Translations under genes and position numbers: made by a program | Notes under the pieces: model-generated | The model's input: only the letters and a program-made list of their open reading frames with translations | Told to the model about the DNA's origin: nothing | Database searches by the model: none | NCBI RefSeq assembly: GCF_002155265.1 | Contig: NZ_CP021251.1 | Location: forward strand, 1,364,001 to 1,428,000 | Direction of reading: 5' to 3' | Length of the DNA stretch: 64,000 nt | Source: Corynebacterium pseudotuberculosis | GTDB lineage: Bacteria > Actinomycetota > Actinomycetes > Mycobacteriales > Mycobacteriaceae | In this document: positions 1 through 7,205 of the stretch, piece by piece | Layout of the letters: each line of letters begins with the position of its first letter | Position numbering within the stretch: position 1 is the stretch's first letter

Positions 1-443
1 TTCCCGCAACCGGACAACGCTTTGGCGCGTTTGAAGGCTCACCTTTGTACATGAATGGTCGGCCGCAACGCCCTCTAGAAGATGCACCACGCGTAGCTGC
101 GCATCTGGGTTTTTCTTCTATATCTTCGCCTGTGCAATCGAGTTTCCCCACGGAGGTGCGCCAGGGATTGCTAGGAGTGCTGGCCGAAACATATTTACGC
201 CCGCGTATTACCGGCTCTGTAGGTATCGACCTAGCTTATTCCGCTGCAGGGATTTTCGATGCTTCCTTGTCCCTTAGCCCCAACATATGGGATAACGCGG
301 CTGGCGTAATGCTGGTTCGTGCAGCCGGAGGGAAAGTAACGGATCTTGATGGTGGGGAGTGGACTCCAGCCTCACAAGGGGTAGTCGCAGGCTCTGCTCG
401 CTCCCATGCTTTGTTGCTACGAGCCATTGATCAGTTTCGTTAA
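1..443 (+). CDS. impA: Inositol monophosphatase family protein (3' part)
   Basis: This is the C-terminal part of a gene that begins before the window; the reading frame is open from base 3. The protein carries the inositol-monophosphatase signature IWDNAAGVMLVRAAGG, in which the aspartate of WDxAAG binds metal, followed by the usual GGKVTDLDGG stretch. Family members dephosphorylate myo-inositol phosphate or related substrates such as histidinol phosphate in the cytosol. The position directly before hisF matches impA of corynebacterial histidine clusters. The substrate cannot be decided from this fragment, and a role in histidine synthesis is an inference from context only. Confidence 0.85.
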   Translation, partial: PATGQRFGAFEGSPLYMNGRPQRPLEDAPRVAAHLGFSSISSPVQSSFPTEVRQGLLGVLAETYLRPRITGSVGIDLAYSAAGIFDASLSLSPNIWDNAAGVMLVRAAGGKVTDLDGGEWTPASQGVVAGSARSHALLLRAIDQFR

Positions 444-584
444 AAAGTTGGCTCAGTAGTCTGCTTAGCCTAGATCGCACGCCAGATGGGGGATGCGAGC
501 AGTCGGTTATAGAAAAAGTGGGAGAGAAGTGCGATAGTCTCCATGAAATACACACGTGGTCTACATCCGCAAAAGGAGTCACTA

Positions 585-1379
585 ATGCCGGTAGCAGTGC
601 GAGTTATCCCTTGTTTAGACGTTGACAATGGGCGTGTGGTCAAGGGCGTGAATTTTGCCGGATTGAAAGACGCAGGAGACCCAGTCGAGCTTGCTGCGCG
701 GTATGATGCAGAAGGCGCTGATGAGCTCACCTTCCTGGATGTTTCGGCGTCCAAAGATGGACGAGGAACCATGCTTGACGTGGTCAGAAAAACTGCGGAT
801 CAAGTTTTTATCCCGCTTACAGTGGGCGGAGGTGTCCGAAGCGCGGAGGACGTGGATCAACTCTTAAGGGCAGGGGCGGACAAAGTAAGCATCAACACAT
901 CTGCCATTGCACGTCTCGAACTGATTCGTGAGCTCTCCCAGCGATTCGGTGCACAATGCATTGTGCTTAGCGTAGATGCACGCCGTATTCCTAAAGGCGG
1001 AACCCCACAGCCCTCTGGTTTTGAGGTGACAACCCATGGTGGCAGTAAATCCGCTGGTATTGATGCTGTGCAGTGGGCTCGTCAAGGACAAGAGTTGGGC
1101 GCGGGAGAAATACTTTTAAATTCGATGGATGGCGATGGCACAAAACAAGGCTTTGATATTGAGCTTTTGACTCTTGTTCGCTCCACGGTGAGTATTCCCG
1201 TGATCGCTTCTGGTGGCGCTGGGGCAGCCGAACATTTTCCACCGGCTGTCGCTGCAGGGGCAGACGCAGTATTGGCGGCCTCTATTTTTCATTTCGGTGA
1301 AGTGACAATCCCTGAAGTAAAAGCAGCGATTGCTAGGGATGGTTTTCAAGTTCGCGAATGCTCTATCCCGAACAAATAG
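585..1379 (+). CDS. hisF: Imidazole glycerol phosphate synthase, cyclase subunit
   Basis: HisF takes ammonia from the HisH glutaminase and converts PRFAR to imidazole glycerol phosphate and AICAR, in histidine synthesis. The 264-residue protein is a full (beta/alpha)8 barrel with catalytic aspartates Asp12 (IPCLDV) and Asp131 (LSVDAR), and phosphate-binding loops TVGGGVRS and IASGGAGA. An in-frame ATG lies at 543, but 585 gives the family's usual start [13 protein letters not shown] and has the ribosome site AAAAGGAG at 571-578. The gene follows the impA-like gene and precedes hisI, as in other corynebacteria. Confidence 0.97.
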   Translation: MPVAVRVIPCLDVDNGRVVKGVNFAGLKDAGDPVELAARYDAEGADELTFLDVSASKDGRGTMLDVVRKTADQVFIPLTVGGGVRSAEDVDQLLRAGADKVSINTSAIARLELIRELSQRFGAQCIVLSVDARRIPKGGTPQPSGFEVTTHGGSKSAGIDAVQWARQGQELGAGEILLNSMDGDGTKQGFDIELLTLVRSTVSIPVIASGGAGAAEHFPPAVAAGADAVLAASIFHFGEVTIPEVKAAIARDGFQVRECSIPNK

Positions 1380-1401
1380 CGACATTATTCCTTATTTTGT
1401 G

Positions 1402-1419
1402 GTTGAAAAATTTTTCAAC
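1402..1419. repeat. 18-bp perfect palindrome between hisF and hisI
   Basis: The sequence GTTGAAAAATTTTTCAAC is a perfect inverted repeat without a loop. It sits in the 78-base gap between hisF and hisI. It has no T-tail and is too tight for a stable terminator hairpin, so a dimeric DNA-binding protein site is one reading. No known corynebacterial consensus fits it. Confidence 0.5.
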
Positions 1420-1457
1420 ATTAAAACGCAAAAGACTGACAATGAGGGCTACCTAAG

Positions 1458-1814
1458 ATGAATACCGCAGATCCAAGTACTTTTGAGCTTGAAGCGTCCA
1501 TACTTCAACGCGTGAAATTTAATGATGCCGGGCTCATACCGGCAGTTGTCCAGGCGACAACTGGCGAGGTTTTAATGATGGCGTGGATGGATTCACATGC
1601 GCTGGCATATACGCTTGCCACACGTCGAGGAACATATTTTTCCAGGTCCCGTCAAGAGTATTGGATCAAGGGACTTACCTCAGGTAACACCCAGAAAGTA
1701 AAAGAGCTTAGGCTTGATTGTGATGGAGACACTATTCTCATGACGGTAGAACAACATGGTGGTGCGTGTCATACAGGAGACCGAACCTGTTTTGATGCAG
1801 ACAAGCTGCTATAG
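1458..1814 (+). CDS. hisI: Phosphoribosyl-AMP cyclohydrolase
   Basis: HisI opens the adenine ring of phosphoribosyl-AMP, the third step of histidine synthesis. The 118-residue protein is the cyclohydrolase domain alone, with no HisE pyrophosphohydrolase domain, which is usual in actinobacteria. The metal site DCDGDT and the zinc cysteines in [12 protein letters not shown] are present, as is the [11 protein letters not shown] substrate loop. It lies 78 bases after hisF in the same direction and is probably co-transcribed with it. Confidence 0.96.
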   Translation: MNTADPSTFELEASILQRVKFNDAGLIPAVVQATTGEVLMMAWMDSHALAYTLATRRGTYFSRSRQEYWIKGLTSGNTQKVKELRLDCDGDTILMTVEQHGGACHTGDRTCFDADKLL

Positions 1815-1875
1815 GTTTATGCGCGCTATAACTTGCTAAGACGACATCCCACTTTCAAAGAGAGGTTGAACCACC

Positions 1876-2517
1876 ATGGCGATTAAGCCCATGCAATCGA
1901 GTGCCCTTATTGGGATTGGAGCACTAGCGGTCTGGGGTGCGTCACGCATGGCATGGTTGGGCGTAGAAGCATACGACGATAAATCCGGCAGCAAATCCCT
2001 CAATATTAATGGTGCTATGTGGAGTACCGAGGCAACCGCCGTAGCTCTTGTCCTCTTGGCTGCATGTGTAGCAAGCTTTGCTTTGCGACGCTCTGGGCGC
2101 CGCTTAGTAGGGATAATCTCAGGGCTTGCAGCGGCTGGAGGAGCGTGGTCCCCGATTCAGCTTATGACAACGGATCCAGATCGGGAACGAGTGTTGAAAC
2201 TATTGACCTCAGAATCGGCATCGGGACATCAAAAAGATGGGGCTGCGCTTACCGGATGGTCAGAGATTATGCAGGTTACAACGCATGCTCCTGCTGCTGC
2301 TTTAGCAATCATTGGGTGCGCAATCGCATTGTTTGGGGGATTGGTGCTTGCTATGAATCCGGGAAAGGACTCTGCGAGAAAAAATCGGTACGAGCGAAAA
2401 CAAGAGCGCTCACAGAAGATACATAAAGATCTAAAGGACGCTCCTGATTCGGGCAGAGTCTTATGGGATGCTATTGACGCTGATATAGATCCCACCGTGG
2501 ATAGAGGTCGTGGATAG
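1876..2517 (+). CDS. Trp-operon-associated membrane protein (TIGR02234-like)
   Basis: This 213-residue membrane protein has about four hydrophobic segments (near residues 8-25, 50-70, 75-95 and 135-160) and a charged cytosolic tail from about residue 165. Position and length match the actinobacterial family annotated as Trp-biosynthesis-associated membrane protein, which sits before trpC. Its function is unknown. The start ATG has the ribosome site AGAGAGG shortly upstream (about 1859-1865). Family assignment rests on context and topology rather than on a catalytic motif. Confidence 0.75.
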   Translation: MAIKPMQSSALIGIGALAVWGASRMAWLGVEAYDDKSGSKSLNINGAMWSTEATAVALVLLAACVASFALRRSGRRLVGIISGLAAAGGAWSPIQLMTTDPDRERVLKLLTSESASGHQKDGAALTGWSEIMQVTTHAPAAALAIIGCAIALFGGLVLAMNPGKDSARKNRYERKQERSQKIHKDLKDAPDSGRVLWDAIDADIDPTVDRGRG

Positions 2518-2640
2518 GATTATTTGGTTCTAGGGAAATATGCTCAATGGTTAATAGCTCCAAGAAACAGGCAATTTTCACAAGTGGAGGTTGTTCCAGT
2601 AGCCTAAAAAACGATCATTCTAAAGATAATGGGACGGGTT

Positions 2641-3450
2641 ATGCCATCAGTCTTCGAAGAGATTATTGCGGGCGTCATTGAAGATGTAGCTGCGCGAGAA
2701 TCAGTGGTGTCGTTTAAAGAGATCAAAGCCCGTTCGCGTGCTTGCGAGCCGCCTCGGGATGCAATAGCGGCGCTTCTTAATAGTGGTTGTGGCGTGATCG
2801 CTGAGATTAAACGTGCTGCCCCAGATAAAGGCGTTTTAGCAGAGATCAATTCTCCTGTTGGCTTAGCAAAAGAACTTGTCGCCGGGGGCGCTAGTTTGAT
2901 TGCGTGTCAGACGGAACGGCGAAGGTTCCACGGTTCATTATCTGAGATGGCTGAGATTCGTAATGTGATATCGGTGCCAATAATGTGCCGAGACTTCATC
3001 GTGGATCCCTATCAAATTCATGAGGCGCGCTGTTATGGAGCGGACATGGTGCCCTTGCGCGTAGCTGCTTTAGACCAAGCCAGGATGATTGCGCTTATAG
3101 ATAGAATCGAGTCCCTGGGAATGGCAGCGCTGGTAGAAGTCCGGGATACTGAGGAAGCATCGCGTGCGGTGGCAGCGGGTGCGAAGATCATAGGGGTAAA
3201 CGCCCGGGATTTCTCAACGATGACGCTCAACCGCCTGGCCTTCGCAGAAATTGCTCCTGGACTTCCCACAGATGTTATTAGAGTTGCATTGTCCGGTGTG
3301 CGCAATGCTCGTGAACTCCTGGATTACGCTGCCTCTGGTGCGGACGCGGTGGTTGTGGGAGAAAAAATTGTTACTGCTGCGGATCCGTGCGAAGCGACGC
3401 GTTCGTTGGTGGCAGCAGGCCAACATCCATCGTGTCCATCGCGAGGATAA
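2641..3450 (+). CDS. trpC: TrpC homologue (indole-3-glycerol-phosphate synthase family), catalytic residues altered
   Basis: The protein of about 269 residues has the TrpC (beta/alpha)8 barrel: AEIKRAAPDKG, DFIVDPYQ, ALVEVRD, GVNARDF and ADAVVVGE. The start at 2641 gives the usual MPSVFEEII; an in-frame ATG at 2629 is the alternative. Compared with the catalytic set described for the Sulfolobus enzyme, Glu51, Lys53, Glu159, Asn180 and Arg182 are kept (here Glu55, Lys57, Glu166, Asn187, Arg189). The general-acid lysine of KDF is Arg117 (CRDF), and the glutamate of AESG is Leu217 (VALSG). The usual KRASPSKG loop reads KRAAPDKG. It lies between the Trp-associated membrane protein and lgt. Many corynebacteria carry the main tryptophan enzyme as TrpCF in the trp operon, so this copy may have another or reduced activity; that is inference. 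Confidence 0.85.
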   Translation: MPSVFEEIIAGVIEDVAARESVVSFKEIKARSRACEPPRDAIAALLNSGCGVIAEIKRAAPDKGVLAEINSPVGLAKELVAGGASLIACQTERRRFHGSLSEMAEIRNVISVPIMCRDFIVDPYQIHEARCYGADMVPLRVAALDQARMIALIDRIESLGMAALVEVRDTEEASRAVAAGAKIIGVNARDFSTMTLNRLAFAEIAPGLPTDVIRVALSGVRNARELLDYAASGADAVVVGEKIVTAADPCEATRSLVAAGQHPSCPSRG

Positions 3451-3554
3451 GAATGACGCAAACGGCTACATTTGCCTTACATAGTTGGGTTATAGAGCGG
3501 AATACGGCAGACTAAGGAAGTTCCGTTAATAATGACGACTGGAGTTTATTCAAG

Positions 3555-4457
3555 GTGACAGTGAGTAATTTGGCGTACCTGCCATCCCCGCCTCAGGGCG
3601 TATGGATGCTAGCCGGGATACCTATTCGTGCGTATGCACTGTGCATCATTACTGGGTTCATTATTGCTGTGTGGATAGGCTCCAAGAGATACGTTAAACG
3701 CGGGGGCAACTCAGACGTGGTGGTTGATGCCGCGATCGTAGCGATGATCTCTGGTGTGATCGGTGGACGCCTCTACCATGTGATAACGGATCACCAGAAG
3801 TATTTTTGTGATGATTGCAATCCGATTGATGTATTCAAGATTACTAACGGTGGTCTCGGTATTTGGGGCGCGGTCTTCCTAGGGACAGTCTGTGTCTATT
3901 TTTATCTAAGAGCAAAGCATGTTTCTTTTGCGCCTTTTGCTGACGCGATGGCTCCCGGCATTGTTTTAGCACAGGGGATCGGCAGACTGGGCAACTGGTT
4001 TAATCAAGAGCTGTATGGGGCGGAAACATCTGTGCCATGGGCACTAGAAATTTATTATCGAGTGGACGCCGACGGAAAATTTGCTCCTCTTACCGGACAC
4101 TCGAACGGCGAAGTTATCGCAACTGTTCATCCGACATTTCTTTATGAATTGATATGGAATGTTCTGGTCTTCTTGTTCTTGCTATGGGCAGATAAGAAGT
4201 TCTCCCTCAACCGTGGTCGGATATTTGCCTTGTATGTTGCAGGCTATACCTTAGGCCGATTCTTCATTGAAACCATGCGTGTGGATGAAGCAACGCATCT
4301 TTTCGGCCTACGCATCAATATCATTGTTTCTGCTGTGGTCTTTGCTCTCTCAGTTATCGTTTTTATTGTGTTGTCGCGGAAAGAACGAAGCACAGGGGAA
4401 GAAAACGCCAAAGTAGCTGTTGAATCGCAGGATTCTAGTAAATTACAAAGTTCCTAA
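3555..4457 (+). CDS. lgt: Prolipoprotein diacylglyceryl transferase
   Basis: Lgt transfers diacylglycerol from phosphatidylglycerol to the lipobox cysteine of prolipoproteins at the membrane. The 300-residue protein has several membrane spans and the Lgt signature [13 protein letters not shown] near residue 143. The chosen GTG start has GGAG at 3541-3544 and is followed by a second in-frame GTG. The C-terminal tail of about 25 residues is charged and serine-rich. A strong terminator follows directly. Confidence 0.96.
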   Translation: MTVSNLAYLPSPPQGVWMLAGIPIRAYALCIITGFIIAVWIGSKRYVKRGGNSDVVVDAAIVAMISGVIGGRLYHVITDHQKYFCDDCNPIDVFKITNGGLGIWGAVFLGTVCVYFYLRAKHVSFAPFADAMAPGIVLAQGIGRLGNWFNQELYGAETSVPWALEIYYRVDADGKFAPLTGHSNGEVIATVHPTFLYELIWNVLVFLFLLWADKKFSLNRGRIFALYVAGYTLGRFFIETMRVDEATHLFGLRINIIVSAVVFALSVIVFIVLSRKERSTGEENAKVAVESQDSSKLQSS

Positions 4458-4474
4458 CCGAGTAGTTTTTTCGA

Positions 4475-4506
4475 GGAGCAGCCGACGTATCCGGCTGCTC
4501 TTTTTA
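4475..4506 (+). terminator. Intrinsic terminator after lgt
   Basis: A GC-rich stem GAGCAGCCG / CGGCTGCTC with a 7-base loop is followed by TTTTT. It ends the his/trpC/lgt transcripts and separates them from pyk. Confidence 0.9.
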
Positions 4507-4690
4507 TGTTTGCTGCTTGTTAGTTCTCTTTGTGATGGAAATCGCGAAAAATTTTCAGCTTGACCTAAACTGCCCGAATAAGCCCGATAATGTCTGTTTT
4601 CTATGTTTTTAGTGGAGAAGAGACCAGGTGCGATGAAAAAATTGTGGGGTACGGAGACAGAAGCCGCTAGCAGGATGCACTATTCGGGAT

Positions 4691-4703
4691 TAGGGTTTAA
4701 GTT
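4691..4703 (+). promoter_or_regulatory. Candidate -10 box of leaderless pyk
   Basis: TAGGGT at 4691-4696 lies 7 bases before the pyk ATG, and no ribosome site is visible. This spacing places transcription start at or next to the start codon, so a leaderless mRNA is likely. No good -35 box is seen. Confidence 0.45.
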
Positions 4704-6122
4704 ATGGAACGTCGCACAAAAATTGTTTGTACTCTTGGCCCAGCAGTGGCCAGTGAAGATGGAATCCTGCGCTTAGTTCAGGATGGCATGAACGTCGCCC
4801 GAATGAACATGTCACATGGTGATCATTCGGACCACGAGAAAAACTATAAGTGGGTACGGGAAGCAACCGATAAAACAGGTAAAGCAGTCGGTATTCTCGC
4901 TGACCTTCAGGGGCCGAAGATTCGCCTCGGGCGGTTTGTCGAGGGTGCAACTGTGTGGGCAAATGGAGAGATTGTTCGCATTACGGTTGAAGACGTTGAA
5001 GGAACCCATGATCGTGTTTCTACGACGTATAAGAATCTAGCCAAAGACGCTAAGCCCGGCGATCGTTTGCTTGTCGACGATGGCAAGGTAGCACTGCGCT
5101 GCGTAGGCGTTGAAGGCAACGATGTTGTTTGCGAAGTTATTGAAGGCGGCCCTGTCTCCAATAACAAGGGAGTTTCTCTTCCCGGAATGGATATTTCGGT
5201 TCCGGCGCTATCGGAGAAAGATATTGATGATCTGCGCTTTGCCATCAACCTTGGCGTTGACATCATCGCTTTGTCTTTTGTTCGCTCGCCAGCGGATGTT
5301 GAGCTCGTCCATGCGATTATGGATGAAGAGGGACGTCGATGCCCCGTTATCGCCAAGTTGGAAAAGCCTGAGGCGATGGATGCCCTGGAATCGATCGTCT
5401 TGGCATTTGACGGCATTATGATTGCGCGTGGCGATCTTGGTGTGGAGTGTCCGCTTGAGCAGGTACCGCTCTTCCAAAAGCGTGCAATTCAGATTGCTCG
5501 CGAGAATGCAAAGCCAGTCATCGTGGCTACGCAGATGCTTGATTCCATGATCGAAAATATGCGTCCGACTCGCGCCGAGGCTTCAGACGTGGCTAATGCC
5601 GTCCTTGACGGAGCCGATGCCGTGATGCTCTCCGGTGAAACCTCTGTGGGAATCGATCCTCATAATGTTGTTCGTACGATGTCTCGTATCGTTTCTTATG
5701 CTGAAACTGATGGAAAAGTGCCTGATTTAGCGCATATCCCTCGTACTAAGCGTGGAGTGATGTCTTATTCCGCACGAGACATTGCTGAGCGTCTTAATGC
5801 TAAGGCTCTGGTTGCTTTCACCTCCTCGGGAGACACCGCTAAGCGTGTTGCTCGTTTGCACTCGCGGCTTCCGTTACTGGTCTTTACACCAAACCAGGCA
5901 GTTCGTTCGCAGTTGGCTTTGACCTGGGGAGTAGAGACATTTTTGACCCCCGAGGTTAAAGATACTGATGACATGATGAAGCAGATTGATGACCAGCTCT
6001 TGGGTATGGAGGCTTATCATCGTGATGACATGATTGTGCTTGTCGCCGGTACCCCTCCGGGAATTTCCGGTAATACCAACATGATTCATGTGCACTTGTT
6101 GGGCGAGAAAACGCATGTATAA
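4704..6122 (+). CDS. pyk: Pyruvate kinase
   Basis: Pyruvate kinase converts phosphoenolpyruvate and ADP to pyruvate and ATP at the end of glycolysis. The 472-residue length is normal. Visible motifs are the N-terminal RTKIVCTLGPA, the K/Mg site around VIAKLEKPEAMDAL, MIARGDLGVE and ATQMLDSMI, followed by the C-terminal allosteric domain. The gene stands alone between two terminators. It appears to lack a 5' leader. Confidence 0.98.
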   Translation: MERRTKIVCTLGPAVASEDGILRLVQDGMNVARMNMSHGDHSDHEKNYKWVREATDKTGKAVGILADLQGPKIRLGRFVEGATVWANGEIVRITVEDVEGTHDRVSTTYKNLAKDAKPGDRLLVDDGKVALRCVGVEGNDVVCEVIEGGPVSNNKGVSLPGMDISVPALSEKDIDDLRFAINLGVDIIALSFVRSPADVELVHAIMDEEGRRCPVIAKLEKPEAMDALESIVLAFDGIMIARGDLGVECPLEQVPLFQKRAIQIARENAKPVIVATQMLDSMIENMRPTRAEASDVANAVLDGADAVMLSGETSVGIDPHNVVRTMSRIVSYAETDGKVPDLAHIPRTKRGVMSYSARDIAERLNAKALVAFTSSGDTAKRVARLHSRLPLLVFTPNQAVRSQLALTWGVETFLTPEVKDTDDMMKQIDDQLLGMEAYHRDDMIVLVAGTPPGISGNTNMIHVHLLGEKTHV

Positions 6123-6136
6123 GCATTAACGCGTGC

Positions 6137-6176
6137 AAAAAGGGAAGGGATCCGTAAAAGATCCCTTCCCTTTTTT
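6137..6176. terminator. Bidirectional terminator between pyk and the DM13 gene
   Basis: A long stem, AAAAGGGAAGGGATC pairing with GATCCCTTCCCTTTT, is A-rich before and T-rich after. It can therefore stop pyk on the plus strand and the DM13 gene on the minus strand. Confidence 0.9.
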
Positions 6177-6186
6177 AAATGGTTAC

Positions 6187-6762
6187 CTAGGAGAGCTCAG
6201 CAGCGCCGAAGGAAACATTGAAAGCTTCGCACCATAGGGTTACGGACTTCCAATCAGAGAAGTTGATGTTGTCCGGGAGGTTGTATACCTGGTTACCCTG
6301 GTTACCCTTGATAGGAGCAACGTCAAAGTGCTCGTGGTCCTTGGCTACAAACCAGCCGTCCTGGCCCTCAATAACAGGGCCCTTGCTCAGCCATACGTGA
6401 ACATCTGGACCGTTGGAGGTGGAGAGGTTGCTAAGTACGAGCTTCTTTTTACCATCGGAGTCTACGATCAGATCAACCTTGCCGCTTGTCTTGTGCTCGT
6501 GGGAGATGAAAGTACCCTGGCGGTGCTGCGCGGCGTTTTCTGCCATCATCTTATCCGTACGCTCCATGGCATCACCAGAAGATGGAGTGGTCTGGGTAGA
6601 GCTCTGGGAAGAGATCGCAGTAGGAAGCTGGTCTTCGACCTTCTTGTCAATGAAGAGCAACCACGGTTTGAAAACAAAAAGTGCTACAGCGATGATCACA
6701 ACGAGCACTGCGGCGATGATAGAAATCTTTTTCCGGCTCATCTGGAATCGTTTTGCGGTCAT
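6187..6762 (-). CDS. DM13-domain membrane-anchored protein
   Basis: The 191-residue protein has a short basic N-terminus, one membrane anchor (about residues 12-32) and a serine/threonine-rich linker. The C-terminal domain (about residues 85-190) contains HEHKTSGKVDLI, NGPDVHVWLS and SVTLWCEAFNVSFGAAEL, which are typical of DM13 domains. DM13 is predicted to serve in redox or electron transfer; the single cysteine in WCEAF is conserved in that family. The domain should face outside the membrane. A second in-frame start lies at 6741 (MSRKKIS). It is convergent with pyk and downstream of glgP on the same strand, with its own 440-base upstream region. Confidence 0.8.
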   Translation of the reverse strand: MTAKRFQMSRKKISIIAAVLVVIIAVALFVFKPWLLFIDKKVEDQLPTAISSQSSTQTTPSSGDAMERTDKMMAENAAQHRQGTFISHEHKTSGKVDLIVDSDGKKKLVLSNLSTSNGPDVHVWLSKGPVIEGQDGWFVAKDHEHFDVAPIKGNQGNQVYNLPDNINFSDWKSVTLWCEAFNVSFGAAELS

Positions 6763-7027
6763 GAATCAATCTTTCTCTGCGAGGTCGTGGCTGTCGCTCT
6801 GAAGTGGTTGACAGCGGGTCTTTATTCGGTATTACGGAATGTTAAGCCTCCACGGATTGGAGTGTGATGCAAAACATAAAATTTCCGTTCGTGAATGTCA
6901 GTTCCTGAGAAAGATGGTGCGCTTTTCTGATAAGAAACTGAATGGCTCACGAGATTTAAAAACTATCGTGACTCATGCAGAAAATCAAATCAACCTATAA
7001 ATCCACGTAAAATGCCAGGAGCTGACC

Positions 7028-7081
7028 ATGGAACGCCGTCAATTCTCACTCACATTCCTCATTCGTCCGCAAGAATTCTAA
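7028..7081 (+). CDS. Possible 17-codon small ORF
   Basis: ATG at 7028 opens MERRQFSLTFLIRPQEF followed by TAA. A good ribosome site, CAGGAG, lies 7 bases before it, and a TATAAA-like -10 box sits about 30 bases upstream. There is no homology argument and such short ORFs often arise by chance, so this is only a candidate. Confidence 0.2.
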   Translation: MERRQFSLTFLIRPQEF

Positions 7082-7147
7082 GAGATGCTAGAGAAACTAA
7101 AAATTTAGACCAACCCTAAAAGATAGAACCTTTTGACCTGCAAAAAC

Positions 7148-7175
7148 ACAAAACCCCAGCATGTAAGAGCTGGGG
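7148..7175 (-). terminator. Terminator after glgP
   Basis: Read on the minus strand, CCCCAGC, an 8-base loop and GCTGGGG are followed by TTTTG. It lies 30 bases beyond the glgP stop codon. Confidence 0.85.
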
Positions 7176-7205
7176 ATCGTGGCTGTTTAGAAAAACAAAT
7201 AATGG

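Larger units (their letters stand above)
6763..7205. other. Intergenic region between the DM13 gene and glgP
   Basis: Besides the glgP terminator at 7148-7175, this A/T-rich stretch should hold the minus-strand promoter of the DM13 gene. It also holds a very short plus-strand ORF at 7028-7081. I see no larger gene or repeat. Confidence 0.6.

Noticed and set aside
2547..2678. 43-codon ORF before and overlapping trpC
   Set aside because: It overlaps the trpC start in another frame, has low-complexity composition and no homology cue; AGGGAA upstream is a weak ribosome site.
4564..4596. Promoter TTGACC ... GATAAT before pyk
   Set aside because: The spacer of about 20 bases is too long for a vegetative promoter; the TAGGGT box next to the start codon is preferred.
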